A stretch of 64,000 nucleotides of DNA from Nevskiaceae bacterium (GTDB lineage: Bacteria; Pseudomonadota; Gammaproteobacteria; Nevskiales; Nevskiaceae), in contig SSEB01000010.1 of the NCBI GenBank assembly GCA_008012115.1, positions 111,407 to 175,406 on the forward strand, given 5' to 3'. The notes beneath the pieces are model-generated. The model did not search any database, had not been told where the DNA came from, and saw only the letters and a program-made list of their open reading frames with translations. Numbering within the stretch: position 1 is the first letter of the stretch; the number at the start of each line of letters is the position of its first letter. This document shows positions 40,808 to 49,297 of this stretch, one piece after another. The position numbers and the translations under genes are program-made.

Positions 40808-42154
40808 TCAGTTCAGCAGGCGCGCGATATCGTTGTAGAACGCCAGCCCCATCAGCGCCACCAGGAACGTCAGACCCAGCCGCTGCCCCATCTCCAGCGC
40901 ACGTTCGGACAACGGCGAACCCTTCACCGCCTCGACCGCGTAATACAGCAGATGCCCGCCATCCAGCAGCGGCACCGGCAACAGATTCAAAACCCCCAGG
41001 CTGATGCTGACGATGGCCATGAAGGCCAGGAACGGCACCAGCCCGACCTGGGCCGAGAACCCGGCCACCTGTGCGATCTGGATGGGACCGCTGACGTTCC
41101 GGATCGAGACATCCCCCAGCACCATGCGCCAGAGCATCTTCAACGTCAGCCAGGACATCTGCCCGGTATGCCGCACCGCCGCCGGCAGCGCCTCGGCGGG
41201 CGCCAACCGATCTTCGGCGCGCAAATCCTGCCACAAGTCCGGCGGGACTTCCACGCGAGCGCCGAACTTGCCGATGCCGTGCTCACCGCGGCCGAGGATC
41301 ACGTTCAGCGTCAGCGTTTGCGCACCGCGCTGCACCTGCACCTTCACCACCTCGCCGGGATGCGCGCGCAGCCAGTTGGCCCATTGCAGCCACGACGTCA
41401 GCGGCGTGCCGTTGCAGGACAGCAGCAGGTCGCCGGCCTGGAAGCCGGCATTGTCGGCCGGGTCGCCGCGCACCACCTCCGCCAGCTTGGGCGGAATGTC
41501 CGGCTGGAAGGCGTTGAGGCCGAGATCGTCGAACAGGTATTCCGGATCGACGCGCACCCCCGCCAGATCCAGGCGCAGATGGCGGGCAACGCCATCGTGA
41601 CCGCGCACGTCGAGCGCCAGCGGGCGGCCGTCGAACACGCGGTCGATCAGCTCGGTGCGCAGGGTGTTCCAGGTGGCGATGTCCTTGTCGCCGACGCGCA
41701 GGATGGTGTCGCCGGCATGCAGACCCGCCTTGGCGGCAGCCGAGGCCACGGGCGGTTCCGCCAGGATGGGCTTGACCCCCTCCACGCCCACCACGAACAC
41801 GATCCAGTAGAACGCGATCGCCAGCAGGAAATTGAACAGCGGCCCGGCGACCACGATCAGCGCGCGCTTGCCCACGGTCTGGGTGTTGAAGGCCAGGTGG
41901 CGCTCATGCGCGGGCACCTCGCCTTCACGCTCGTCCAGCATCTTGACGTAGCCGCCGAGCGGCAGCGCGGAGACGACCCACTCGACGCCATCCTTGGCGC
42001 GGTGCGTCCACACCGGCTTGCCGAAGCCCAGCGAATACCGCAGCACCTTCACGCCGCAGCGGCGCGCCACCCAGTAATGGCCGAACTCGTGGAACGCCAC
42101 CAGCACGCCGATGGCGACGAGGAACCCACCCACGCTCCAGGCCAGTTCAAGCAT
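40808..42154 (-). CDS. rseP: RIP zinc metalloprotease RseP
   Basis: Site-2 membrane protease of the envelope-stress (sigma-E) cascade. 448 residues: HEFGH zinc motif in the first helix ([19 protein letters not shown]), two PDZ modules ([20 protein letters not shown] and [20 protein letters not shown]), and the second metal ligand region [15 protein letters not shown] near the C-terminus. The gene overlaps the dxr stop by 8 bases. Confidence 0.97.
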   Translation of the reverse strand: MLELAWSVGGFLVAIGVLVAFHEFGHYWVARRCGVKVLRYSLGFGKPVWTHRAKDGVEWVVSALPLGGYVKMLDEREGEVPAHERHLAFNTQTVGKRALIVVAGPLFNFLLAIAFYWIVFVVGVEGVKPILAEPPVASAAAKAGLHAGDTILRVGDKDIATWNTLRTELIDRVFDGRPLALDVRGHDGVARHLRLDLAGVRVDPEYLFDDLGLNAFQPDIPPKLAEVVRGDPADNAGFQAGDLLLSCNGTPLTSWLQWANWLRAHPGEVVKVQVQRGAQTLTLNVILGRGEHGIGKFGARVEVPPDLWQDLRAEDRLAPAEALPAAVRHTGQMSWLTLKMLWRMVLGDVSIRNVSGPIQIAQVAGFSAQVGLVPFLAFMAIVSISLGVLNLLPVPLLDGGHLLYYAVEAVKGSPLSERALEMGQRLGLTFLVALMGLAFYNDIARLLN

Positions 42155-43406
42155 GCATCACCTGCGGCTTGAGCCAGCGCCGCGACCACTGGCGCGCCCA
42201 GGTATCGACGGCGAGGATGCCGTCGAGGTCATGCGCATCGGGCAACTGCGCGGCACTGAGGCAGTTTTCGATCATTGCGGCGATTCCGGTAAAGGCCAGC
42301 TGGCCCTGCAGAAACGCTTCGACAGCGATCTCGTTCGCCGCGTTCAATATGTTGGGGGCATTGCCGCCGGCCAGCAGCGCTTCGCGCGCCAGCCGCAGGC
42401 AGGGAAAACGGCGGGTATCGGCAGGCTCGAAGCGCATGCGCCCCAGCGCGGCAAGATCGAGGCCATCGACGCCCGACTCCCAGCGTTCCGGCCAGGCCAG
42501 CGCGTGCGCGATGGGCACCCGCATGTCCGGCTGCCCCAGTTGCGCCAGCATGGAGCCGTCCACGTATTCCACCAGCGAATGGATCGCGCTTTCCGGGTGG
42601 ATCACCACGTCCAGTTGCGCCGGCGGCAGGCGATACAGCGTCGCCGCCTCGATCAGCTCCAGGCCCTTGTTCATCATGGTGGCCGAGTCCACCGAGATCT
42701 TGCGGCCCATCACCCAGTTGGGATGGCGCACCGCCTGCTGCGGTGTGACGCCGGGCAGGTCCTCGAGTGGCGTTTCGCGGAACGGGCCGCCGGAGGCCGT
42801 CAGCACCAGCCGTCGCACACCCTTGGGCGCCTCGCCGCAGCGGTAAGCCGCCGGCAGGCACTGGAAGATGGCGTTGTGCTCGGAATCGATCGGAATCAGG
42901 GTCGCGCCGTGCTGCGCCGCCTCCGACATCAGCAGGGCGCCGGCCATCACCAGCGGCTCCTTGTTGGCGATCAGCACACGCTTGCCGGCACGCACCGCCG
43001 CCAGCGTCGGCAACAGGCCGGCGGCGCCGACGATGGCCGACATGACCTGGTCGGCCTCGGCATGAGCGGCGACCGCCGCCAGCGCCTCGGCGCCTGCCGC
43101 GACTTCAATCTCCCAGCCGGCCTCGCGCACGCGCGCCGCGAGGCGCTGCGCCGCGGCCGCATCGGCCATCACCGCATGGCGCGGGCGGAATTCGCGGCAC
43201 AGGTCGTAAAGCGCGTCGACATCGCGATGCGCGGTCAGGGCCAGGACCTGCAGCCTGTCGGCATGGCGACGCGCCACGTCCAGCGTGTTGCGGCCGATGG
43301 TGCCGGTGGCCCCAAGCACGACCAGGTTCTGGACGCTGCGCGGGCTCGGCGTCGCGCCGGCTTGCCCGCCAGTACCCCGACCTGCCGTGCTGGAAACCTT
43401 GTTCAT
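42147..43406 (-). CDS. dxr: 1-deoxy-D-xylulose 5-phosphate reductoisomerase
   Basis: Second enzyme of the MEP isoprenoid pathway. 419 residues from ATG 43406, sharing an ATGA with the cdsA stop. NADPH-binding [19 protein letters not shown], the metal/substrate motif [34 protein letters not shown] and [21 protein letters not shown] are all intact. The first 23 residues are a Ser/Gly/Thr-rich lead not usually conserved. A still longer open frame upstream overlaps cdsA and is not coding. Confidence 0.97.
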   Translation of the reverse strand: MNKVSSTAGRGTGGQAGATPSPRSVQNLVVLGATGTIGRNTLDVARRHADRLQVLALTAHRDVDALYDLCREFRPRHAVMADAAAAQRLAARVREAGWEIEVAAGAEALAAVAAHAEADQVMSAIVGAAGLLPTLAAVRAGKRVLIANKEPLVMAGALLMSEAAQHGATLIPIDSEHNAIFQCLPAAYRCGEAPKGVRRLVLTASGGPFRETPLEDLPGVTPQQAVRHPNWVMGRKISVDSATMMNKGLELIEAATLYRLPPAQLDVVIHPESAIHSLVEYVDGSMLAQLGQPDMRVPIAHALAWPERWESGVDGLDLAALGRMRFEPADTRRFPCLRLAREALLAGGNAPNILNAANEIAVEAFLQGQLAFTGIAAMIENCLSAAQLPDAHDLDGILAVDTWARQWSRRWLKPQVMHA

Positions 43407-44215
43407 AGCCCCAGCAGTTGCAGGCCCAGCACCATCACCGGCGCCGCGGCGAGAATGCTGTCCACGCGGTCGAGGATGCCGCCGTGTCCCGGCAGGATGT
43501 TGCCGCTGTCCTTGATGCCGGCAACGCGCTTGAACATGCTTTCGGTGAGATCGCCGACGATCGAAAACACCGCCACCAGCAGGCTCAGCGCGAGCAAGGA
43601 CAAAAGCGCACCGCCCTGCAGACCGAAGATGGCGATGCCGCCGATGACGGACCAGACGCCGCAGAGCAGCAGGCCGCCGATCGCCCCCTCCACCGTCTTG
43701 CCCGGCGAGATGTTCGGTGCCAGCTTGTGCCGGCCGAAGCGGCGGCCAGCGAAATAGGCCCCGGTGTCGGCGGCGAAGATCAGGAAGAACAGGTAGATCA
43801 GCTTGAGCGGTCCGCGCTCGTGCAGCAGCGCCAGCGCCAGCAACGTCGATGCAATGAGCAGCAGCCCCAGCAGCGCCATCACCGCCGCCGCGGGTGGATG
43901 ACGCTGGAAATTCTGCGGAAAGCCCGGCAGCAGCAGGAAGGCACAACCCCACCACAGCGACGCGACGGCCAGCAGCGCGCCGCGCAGGCCCGACGGCGCC
44001 AGCCACGCGCCCAGCAGGATCAGCGCGGTGACTGCGAGATAGGCATAGCGCTTGGGCGCCTCGCCGCGCCAGGCCGTGAGGCCCGTCCACTCCCAGGCGA
44101 TCAGCAGGCCCGCGGCGCAGAAGGCGGCATACAGCCAGGGCGTCGGCGCAAACCAGATCAGCAGCAGCAGCAGGGGGAGCAGGATCAGGGCGGTGATCAC
44201 GCGCTGCATCAGCAT
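43403..44215 (-). CDS. cdsA: Phosphatidate cytidylyltransferase
   Basis: Makes CDP-diacylglycerol for phospholipid synthesis in the inner membrane. About 270 residues and seven or eight hydrophobic helices, ending with the family signature [21 protein letters not shown] followed by [11 protein letters not shown]. Start ATG 44215 or 44209; neither has a good ribosome-binding site. Element copy 7 lies between it and uppS. Confidence 0.95.
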   Translation of the reverse strand: MLMQRVITALILLPLLLLLIWFAPTPWLYAAFCAAGLLIAWEWTGLTAWRGEAPKRYAYLAVTALILLGAWLAPSGLRGALLAVASLWWGCAFLLLPGFPQNFQRHPPAAAVMALLGLLLIASTLLALALLHERGPLKLIYLFFLIFAADTGAYFAGRRFGRHKLAPNISPGKTVEGAIGGLLLCGVWSVIGGIAIFGLQGGALLSLLALSLLVAVFSIVGDLTESMFKRVAGIKDSGNILPGHGGILDRVDSILAAAPVMVLGLQLLGL

Positions 44216-44268
44216 GGAGGGGTCCTGGTCGGAACGTGCGGAAATTGTGCGCGAAAGCCTGGGGAAGC

Positions 44269-44382
44269 GCGACCCGCTCGATCAGAATTCAATGCCGCGC
44301 TCGTTATTAATTGTAATATGAAAATAATTTCTATGTATTTTATATAACAAGCCGTCGCGGCGCCAACTGGAGAGCGGGTGGG
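44269..44382. repeat. 114-bp AT-core palindromic element, copy 7
   Basis: Termini GCGACCCGCT (44269-44278, one mismatch) and AGCGGGTGGG (44373-44382, one mismatch). Arms 24 bp; core 44303-44348 of 46 bp from GTTAT to ATAAC. The right end stops one base before the uppS stop codon, and cdsA starts 54 bases to the left of the left end. Confidence 0.9.
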
Positions 44383-44383
44383 C

Positions 44384-45103
44384 TCAGGTCGACTCGGGAA
44401 CGCGCCCGAAACGCCGCTCGCGGCCAGCGAACCAGGCGACGGCGGCATTGAACTCGGCTTCGCTGAAATCCGGCCACAGCGTGTCGGAGAAGAACAGTTC
44501 GGTGTACGCCAGCTGCCAGAGCAGGAAATTGCTGATGCGGCGCTCGCCACCGGTGCGGATCAAGAGGTCCGGCAGGGGCAGGCCAGCGGTGTCCAGCTGC
44601 TCCTCGATGGCCTCGGCAGTGATCGGCCGCCCCAATGCCGCCAGCCGCTGTGCCGCCTGCGCGATATCCCACTGGCCGCCGTAGCCGACCGCGATGACCA
44701 GCACCAAGCCGCTGTTGTGCAGCGTGAGCTGCTCGGCGCGCGCCATTTCCTCGCGCAGCTCCGGCGCAAAATCGCGGTGGTCGCCGATGAAGCGGATACG
44801 GACACCGTTGCGATGCAGCGCATCGATTTCGCGCGCCAGCGTCTTGATGAACAGCTGCATCAGCAGGCTGACTTCCTCCGGCGGACGGCGCCAGTTCTCC
44901 TGCGAGAACGCGAACAGCGTCAGCACCTCGACGCCGGCGCGATGCGCCGCGCGCACGATCTTGCGCGCACTGCGCACGCCCGCGCGATGCCCCAGCGCGC
45001 GCGGCTGAAAGCGCTGCTTGGCCCAGCGACCGTTGCCGTCCATGATGACGGCGACGTGGCGTGGCGCAGCGGATTTCGGCAGTTGCGGCGAGAACGCGGT
45101 CAT
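44384..45103 (-). CDS. uppS: Undecaprenyl diphosphate synthase
   Basis: cis-Prenyltransferase that builds the C55 lipid carrier for peptidoglycan and other polymers. The 239-residue protein has the phosphate-binding MDGNGRWAKQR near the N-terminus, LGHRAGVRSARKIVRAAHRAG, LFAFSQENWRRPPEEVSLLM and DLLIRTGGERRISNFLLWQLAYTE (catalytic Arg/Glu). It begins one base after the frr stop, in the frr-uppS-cdsA order. Confidence 0.97.
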   Translation of the reverse strand: MTAFSPQLPKSAAPRHVAVIMDGNGRWAKQRFQPRALGHRAGVRSARKIVRAAHRAGVEVLTLFAFSQENWRRPPEEVSLLMQLFIKTLAREIDALHRNGVRIRFIGDHRDFAPELREEMARAEQLTLHNSGLVLVIAVGYGGQWDIAQAAQRLAALGRPITAEAIEEQLDTAGLPLPDLLIRTGGERRISNFLLWQLAYTELFFSDTLWPDFSEAEFNAAVAWFAGRERRFGRVPEST

Positions 45104-45104
45104 G

Positions 45105-45662
45105 TCACATCGCCATCAGTTCTTTTTCCTTGGCGGTGGCAACTTCATCCACCTTGGCGACGAACTGGTCGGTGAGCTTCTGGATTTCCGCCTCGGCGCG
45201 CTTTTCCTCGTCGGCGCTGATGGTCTTGGCCTTGCCCAGTTCCTTGACGGCCTGGTTAGCATCGCGGCGCACGTTGCGGATCGCCACGCGCGCGGTCTCG
45301 GCCTCGGTCTTGACCACCTTGGTCAGGTCGCGGCGGCGCTCTTCGGTCAGCGGCGGCATGTTGATGCGGATGGTGGTGCCGGCGGTGTTTGGCGTCAGCC
45401 CCAGGTCGGACGCCAGGATCGCCTTCTCGATGGCGGCGGTCGTGGCCTTGTCGTAGGGGGTGATCGAGATCGTGCGGGCGTCTTCGACGGTCACCGTCGC
45501 CGCCTGCGAAATCGGCACTTCCGAACCGTAGAAATCGACGCGGACGTGATCCAGCAGCGCCGGGTTGGCGCGGCCGGTGCGCAGCTTCACCAGCTGCGAC
45601 TTGAGGGTGTCGACGCTCTTCTGCATGCGCGTCGTGGCATCGGTCTTGATCTTGGGAATCAT
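45105..45662 (-). CDS. frr: Ribosome recycling factor
   Basis: Splits the post-termination ribosome with EF-G. 185 residues, the usual length, with [19 protein letters not shown] at the N-terminus, [20 protein letters not shown], the hinge and [21 protein letters not shown] in the C-terminal helix bundle. It lies 17 bases after pyrH. Confidence 0.98.
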   Translation of the reverse strand: MIPKIKTDATTRMQKSVDTLKSQLVKLRTGRANPALLDHVRVDFYGSEVPISQAATVTVEDARTISITPYDKATTAAIEKAILASDLGLTPNTAGTTIRINMPPLTEERRRDLTKVVKTEAETARVAIRNVRRDANQAVKELGKAKTISADEEKRAEAEIQKLTDQFVAKVDEVATAKEKELMAM

Positions 45663-45679
45663 GCTTACAGTCTCCAGTG

Positions 45680-46402
45680 TCAGACAGTGACGTGGGTGCC
45701 GATGCCCTGATCACCCATCACGATCTTCATCAGCGCACCCGGGCGATCCATGTCGTAAACGCGCAGCTGCATCTTGTGATCGCGGCACAGCACCATCGCG
45801 GTCTGGTCCATCACGCCCAGTCGCTGGTCCAGGGCCTGGTCATAGGTCAGGGTCGCGTATTTTGTGGCCTTGGGGTCCTTCTTCGGGTCGGCGGTGTAGA
45901 TGCCGTCGACCTTGGTCGCCTTGAGCAGCAGGTCGGCATTGATTTCGACGGCACGCAAGGCGGCCGCGGAATCGGTGGTGAAGAACGGGTTGCCGGTACC
46001 GGCGGCGAAGATCACCACGCGCCCCTTTTCCAGGTGTCGCTGGGCCTTGCGGCGGATGTAATCCTCGCAAACCTCGTTGATGCGCAGCGCCGACTGCACG
46101 CGCGCCTGCAGGCCGATGCGCTCGACCGCATCCTGAATCGCCAGCCCGTTGATGACCGTCGCCAGCATGCCCATGTGGTCACCGGTCACTCGGTCCATGC
46201 CGCCCCGCGCCAAGCCCTCACCCCGGAAAATATTGCCGCCCCCGACCACCAGCGCCACTTCGACGCCGGCCTCGACGATGCCCTTGATCTCGAGGGCCAG
46301 GAAACTCATCACGTCCGGCGAAATGCCAAACGGCGAAGTTCCCATCAAAGCTTCACCGGAGAGCTTGAGCAGGATTCGTTTGTAGGCCGGTTTCGCGTTC
46401 AC
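45680..46402 (-). CDS. pyrH: Uridylate kinase
   Basis: Hexameric UMP kinase, 240 residues. ATP-binding start [15 protein letters not shown], the VGGGNIFRG loop, [17 protein letters not shown] and the C-terminal [23 protein letters not shown] typical of the family. Follows tsf after a terminator-like hairpin; frr begins 17 bases past its stop. Confidence 0.97.
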   Translation of the reverse strand: MNAKPAYKRILLKLSGEALMGTSPFGISPDVMSFLALEIKGIVEAGVEVALVVGGGNIFRGEGLARGGMDRVTGDHMGMLATVINGLAIQDAVERIGLQARVQSALRINEVCEDYIRRKAQRHLEKGRVVIFAAGTGNPFFTTDSAAALRAVEINADLLLKATKVDGIYTADPKKDPKATKYATLTYDQALDQRLGVMDQTAMVLCRDHKMQLRVYDMDRPGALMKIVMGDQGIGTHVTV

Positions 46403-46424
46403 AAGTCAGGAATCCTCGTACCTA

Positions 46425-46450
46425 GAAAGAGGCCCCGTTTCCGGGGCCTC
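46425..46450 (-). terminator. Hairpin after tsf
   Basis: GAGGCCCCG (46429-46437) pairs perfectly with CGGGGCCTC (46442-46450) around a 4-base loop; on the - strand it is followed by TTTCTAGG. The short T tract suggests partial termination between tsf and pyrH. Confidence 0.7.
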
Positions 46451-46480
46451 AGATTACCGATAGTTTAACGCAAACGCGGC

Positions 46481-47404
46481 TCACACCTTGCTGGCTGCGG
46501 CGACTTCGGCGGCGAAGTCGGTCTGGGCCTTTTCGATGCCCTCGCCCACCGCGAAGCGCACGTAGCGCGCCACCGCGGCATTCTTGGACTTGAGCAGCTT
46601 CTCGACCGTCTCGTCCGGATTCTTCACGAACGGCTGGCCCAGCAGCGTGTTCTCGGCGATGAACTTGCTGATCTTGCCGTCGATCATCTTGGCAAGAATT
46701 TCGGCCGGCTTGGGCTTGAACGGCTTGCCCGCCGCCTCGGCATCGAGGCGCGCCTCTTCCTGCTCCTTGGCAACGGTGGCCTCGATGATCTTGCGCTCGG
46801 ACGCCAGCGCCTCGGGTGAGAAGCTGCCGGCATCGAGGTAACGCGGGCTGGACGCCGCCACGTGCATGGCGATGTCCCGCGCCAGCTCGGCATCGCCAGC
46901 GGCCATGGCCACGACGACGCCGATCTTGGTGCCGTGCAGGTAGTGGGCGATGGCGCCACCGGCCTTCTGCACCACCTCGAAACGGCGGATGGTCATGTTC
47001 TCGCCCAGCTTGGCGACCAGGGCGCGGCGCTTTTCTTCCAGCGTTTCGCCGCCGTCCTTGAGCGCCAGCAGCGCATTGAGGTCGGCCGGCTTGTGTGCCA
47101 GCGCCAGCTTGGCGGCCGTTGCCGCCAGTCCCTGGAACTCATCGCCCTTGGCGACGAAGTCGGTCTCGGCATTGACCTCGACCAGGGCGATGGCGTCGGC
47201 GTTGGCGGCCATCGCGATCACGCCCTCGGCAGCGGTACGGCTGCCCTTCTTGTCAGCCTTGGCCATGCCGTCCATGCGCAGCTTCTCGGCCGCCTTGTCG
47301 AGATCGCCCGCGGTGGCCTCGAGGGCCTTCTTGCAGTCGCTCATGCCGGCGCCGGTGCGGTCGCGCAGCTCTTTGACCTGGGCAGCAGTAATCGGAGTCG
47401 TCAT
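46481..47404 (-). CDS. tsf: Translation elongation factor Ts
   Basis: Nucleotide exchange factor for EF-Tu. 307 residues (E. coli 283): N-terminal UBA-like AAQVKELRDRTGAGMSDCKKALEAT, then EGVIAMAANADAIALVEVNAETDFVAKGDEF across the core (motif cut here for length: ALVEVNAETDFVAKGDEF), the second repeat GENMTIRRFEVVQ and the C-terminal NPDETVEKLLKSKNA. The internal insertion carries an Ala/Glu/Lys-rich helix (AKEQEEARLDAEAAGKPF). Co-transcribed with rpsB. Confidence 0.97.
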   Translation of the reverse strand: MTTPITAAQVKELRDRTGAGMSDCKKALEATAGDLDKAAEKLRMDGMAKADKKGSRTAAEGVIAMAANADAIALVEVNAETDFVAKGDEFQGLAATAAKLALAHKPADLNALLALKDGGETLEEKRRALVAKLGENMTIRRFEVVQKAGGAIAHYLHGTKIGVVVAMAAGDAELARDIAMHVAASSPRYLDAGSFSPEALASERKIIEATVAKEQEEARLDAEAAGKPFKPKPAEILAKMIDGKISKFIAENTLLGQPFVKNPDETVEKLLKSKNAAVARYVRFAVGEGIEKAQTDFAAEVAAASKV

Positions 47405-47467
47405 AGATATTCGGAATTTGAGGTCCCGGCCCGCAGGAGGCCGGAACGTGAAAATGAAACATCAAGC

Positions 47468-47499
47468 CGCCGGGAGACGGCGAGTGCCATCTCCCGGCG
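47468..47499 (-). other. Intercistronic hairpin between rpsB and tsf
   Basis: CGCCGGGAGA (47468-47477) and TCTCCCGGCG (47490-47499) form a perfect 10-bp stem with a 12-base loop, just after the rpsB stop (- strand). No T tract follows, so it is better read as an mRNA stabiliser or processing element than as a terminator. Confidence 0.55.
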
Positions 47500-47509
47500 T
47501 TGACGCGTG

Positions 47510-48340
47510 TTACGCCTCGGCGCGGTCGCCGCGGCGGCCGCGGGACGGACGGTCGCCACGACCGTCACGATCGCCGCCCGGCTTGCGCGGACGCGGCTTG
47601 CGCGGTTCGGCCTTGACCTCGGGTTCCGGCACGTATTCGTCCGGCTTGAGGTTGGGGTTGGAGCCGCGGCCTTCGACGATGGCGTCGGCCAGGCATTGGG
47701 CGTAGACCTTGATCGCGCGGGTGGCGTCGTCGTTGCCGGGGATCACGCAGTCGATGCCGGCGGGATCGTTGTTGGTATCGACCACGGCGATGACCGGGAT
47801 GCCGAGCTTCTTGGCTTCAGCGATCGCGTTCTTCTCATAGCCGGTGTCGATCACGAACAGGCAGTCCGGCAGGCTCGGCATGTTCTTGATGCCGCCCAGC
47901 GACTTGCGCAGCTTCTCCAGCTCGCGGGTGTGGTTGAGCTGCTCTTTCTTGGTGAGGCGGTTGATGGTGCCGTCCTCGACCGCCTTCTCCATCTCGTGCA
48001 GGCGCTTGATCGAGGCCTTGATGGTCTTGAAGTTGGTCAGCGTGCCACCCAGCCAGCGCTGGGAGACGTACGGCATGCTGGCACGCTGGGCTTCGGCCTC
48101 GACGGCCTCACGCGCGGCTCGCTTGGTGCCGACGAACAGGATGCGGCCGCCGTTGGCGGCGAGCTTGCCGGCGAAGGAGCAGGCGTCCTTCAGCATCGGC
48201 AGGGTCTGCTCGAGGTTGATAATGTGAATGCGGTTACGTTCGCCGAAAATGAATTCGTCCATTTTCGGGTTCCAGTAGCGGGTGCGGTGTCCGAAGTGGA
48301 CGCCCGCTTCCAGCAACTGGCGCATCGTGATGTTCGCCAT
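47510..48340 (-). CDS. rpsB: 30S ribosomal protein S2
   Basis: 276 residues (E. coli 241) starting [20 protein letters not shown] at ATG 48340, chosen because AAGGAG lies 8 bases upstream. S2 signatures include [23 protein letters not shown] [14 protein letters not shown] and [21 protein letters not shown]. The C-terminal tail of about 40 residues is Arg/Lys/Pro/Gly/Asp-rich ([20 protein letters not shown]) and resembles the low-complexity tails of some GC-rich gammaproteobacteria. A structured leader and promoter lie upstream. Confidence 0.96.
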   Translation of the reverse strand: MANITMRQLLEAGVHFGHRTRYWNPKMDEFIFGERNRIHIINLEQTLPMLKDACSFAGKLAANGGRILFVGTKRAAREAVEAEAQRASMPYVSQRWLGGTLTNFKTIKASIKRLHEMEKAVEDGTINRLTKKEQLNHTRELEKLRKSLGGIKNMPSLPDCLFVIDTGYEKNAIAEAKKLGIPVIAVVDTNNDPAGIDCVIPGNDDATRAIKVYAQCLADAIVEGRGSNPNLKPDEYVPEPEVKAEPRKPRPRKPGGDRDGRGDRPSRGRRGDRAEA

Positions 48341-48412
48341 TGCAAAACTCCTTGGGTTGATAGCAAACCGCGCCGAAGTGACAGGCACCCAAGACCGGCG
48401 CGGATGGATTCA

Positions 48413-48450
48413 TCAAAGGATTGCCCGGCAAAATGCCGGATTGCCTTTGA
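48413..48450 (-). ncRNA. Structured leader hairpin upstream of rpsB
   Basis: TCAAAGG...CCTTTGA (48413-48419 with 48444-48450) encloses CCGGCA...TGCCGG with a TTT loop and matching GCAAT flanks, giving a near-symmetrical hairpin in the 5' untranslated region of the rpsB-tsf mRNA. Gammaproteobacterial rpsB leaders are known to bind S2 for autoregulation; this hairpin sits in the right place but I cannot confirm the conserved motif. Confidence 0.5.
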
Positions 48451-48459
48451 AGGGCGCGC

Positions 48460-48488
48460 TTTATACCATAGCGCCCCTTTGAAAACAA
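48460..48488 (-). promoter_or_regulatory. Sigma-70-type promoter of rpsB-tsf
   Basis: On the - strand TTGTTT (48483-48488), a 17-bp spacer, and TATAAA (48460-48465). The predicted transcript starts near 48453 and runs through the leader hairpin to the rpsB start at 48340. It is divergent from map, whose start is 24 bases beyond the -35 box. Confidence 0.7.
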
Positions 48489-48511
48489 TATGTTCCGCCA
48501 CCGCGCCGGCC

Positions 48512-49297
48512 ATGGCCATTACGATCAAAACCGCTGAAGAGCAACAGAAAATGCGCGCCGCCGGCGCTGCCGCCGGCCAGGTCCTGAGCATGATCGCGGA
48601 GCATGTGCGCCCCGGCGTCAGCACCGAGGAACTGGATCGGCTCTGCCACCGTTACATCGTCGAGACGCTGGGCTGCGTCCCGGCGCCGCTGAATTACGGT
48701 GGCGGCGGCGGCCGCATCCCCTTTCCCAAATCGATCTGCACCTCGGTCAACCATGTGGTCTGCCACGGCATTCCAGGCCCCAAGGTGCTCAAGCGCGGTG
48801 ATTCCATCAACATCGACGTCACCGTCATCAAGGACGGCTGGCACGGCGACACCAGCCAGATGTTTCACGTCGGCGAGGCCACGGTGCTGTCGCGCCGCCT
48901 GGTCGACACCACCCGCGAAGCCATGATCGAGGGCATCCGCCTGGTGCGCCCGGGCGTACATCTGGGCGATATTGGCAACGCCATTCAGCGCTACGCGGAG
49001 AGCCGTGGTTTCTCCGTGGTGCGCGAATACTGCGGACACGGCATCGGTCGGATCTTCCACGAAGATCCCCAGGTCCTGCACTACGGCAAGCCTGGCACAG
49101 GGATTGAATTGAAAACCGGCATGACTTTCACCATCGAACCGATGATCAACGCCGGCAAGGCCGACGTGAAACTCCTGCCGGACGGCTGGACCGTGGTCAC
49201 CAAGGACCATTCCCTTTCGGCGCAGTGGGAGCACACCGTGCTGGTGACCGACACCGGCTATGAAGTGCTGACGCTGCGCGCCGGGGAAACCCTCTGA
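48512..49297 (+). CDS. map: Methionine aminopeptidase, type I
   Basis: Removes N-terminal Met from nascent chains. 261 residues from ATG 48512 (AITIKTAEEQQKMRAAG). The metal ligands are in NIDVTVIKDGWHGDTSQMF, CGHGIGRIFHEDPQVLHYG, FTIEPM and SAQWEHTVLVTD. No Shine-Dalgarno sequence precedes the ATG, so the message may be leaderless or nearly so. It stops one base into the glnD start (TGATG). The much longer upstream open frame runs antisense to rpsB and is not real. Confidence 0.96.
   Translation: MAITIKTAEEQQKMRAAGAAAGQVLSMIAEHVRPGVSTEELDRLCHRYIVETLGCVPAPLNYGGGGGRIPFPKSICTSVNHVVCHGIPGPKVLKRGDSINIDVTVIKDGWHGDTSQMFHVGEATVLSRRLVDTTREAMIEGIRLVRPGVHLGDIGNAIQRYAESRGFSVVREYCGHGIGRIFHEDPQVLHYGKPGTGIELKTGMTFTIEPMINAGKADVKLLPDGWTVVTKDHSLSAQWEHTVLVTDTGYEVLTLRAGETL

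Noticed and set aside
38377..41004. 875-codon antisense frame over bamA
   Set aside because: Composition is typical of shadow frames and bamA is fully supported on the other strand.
47507..48511. Upstream extension of the map reading frame
   Set aside because: Runs antisense to the well-supported rpsB gene; map-family residues begin only at the ATG 48512.
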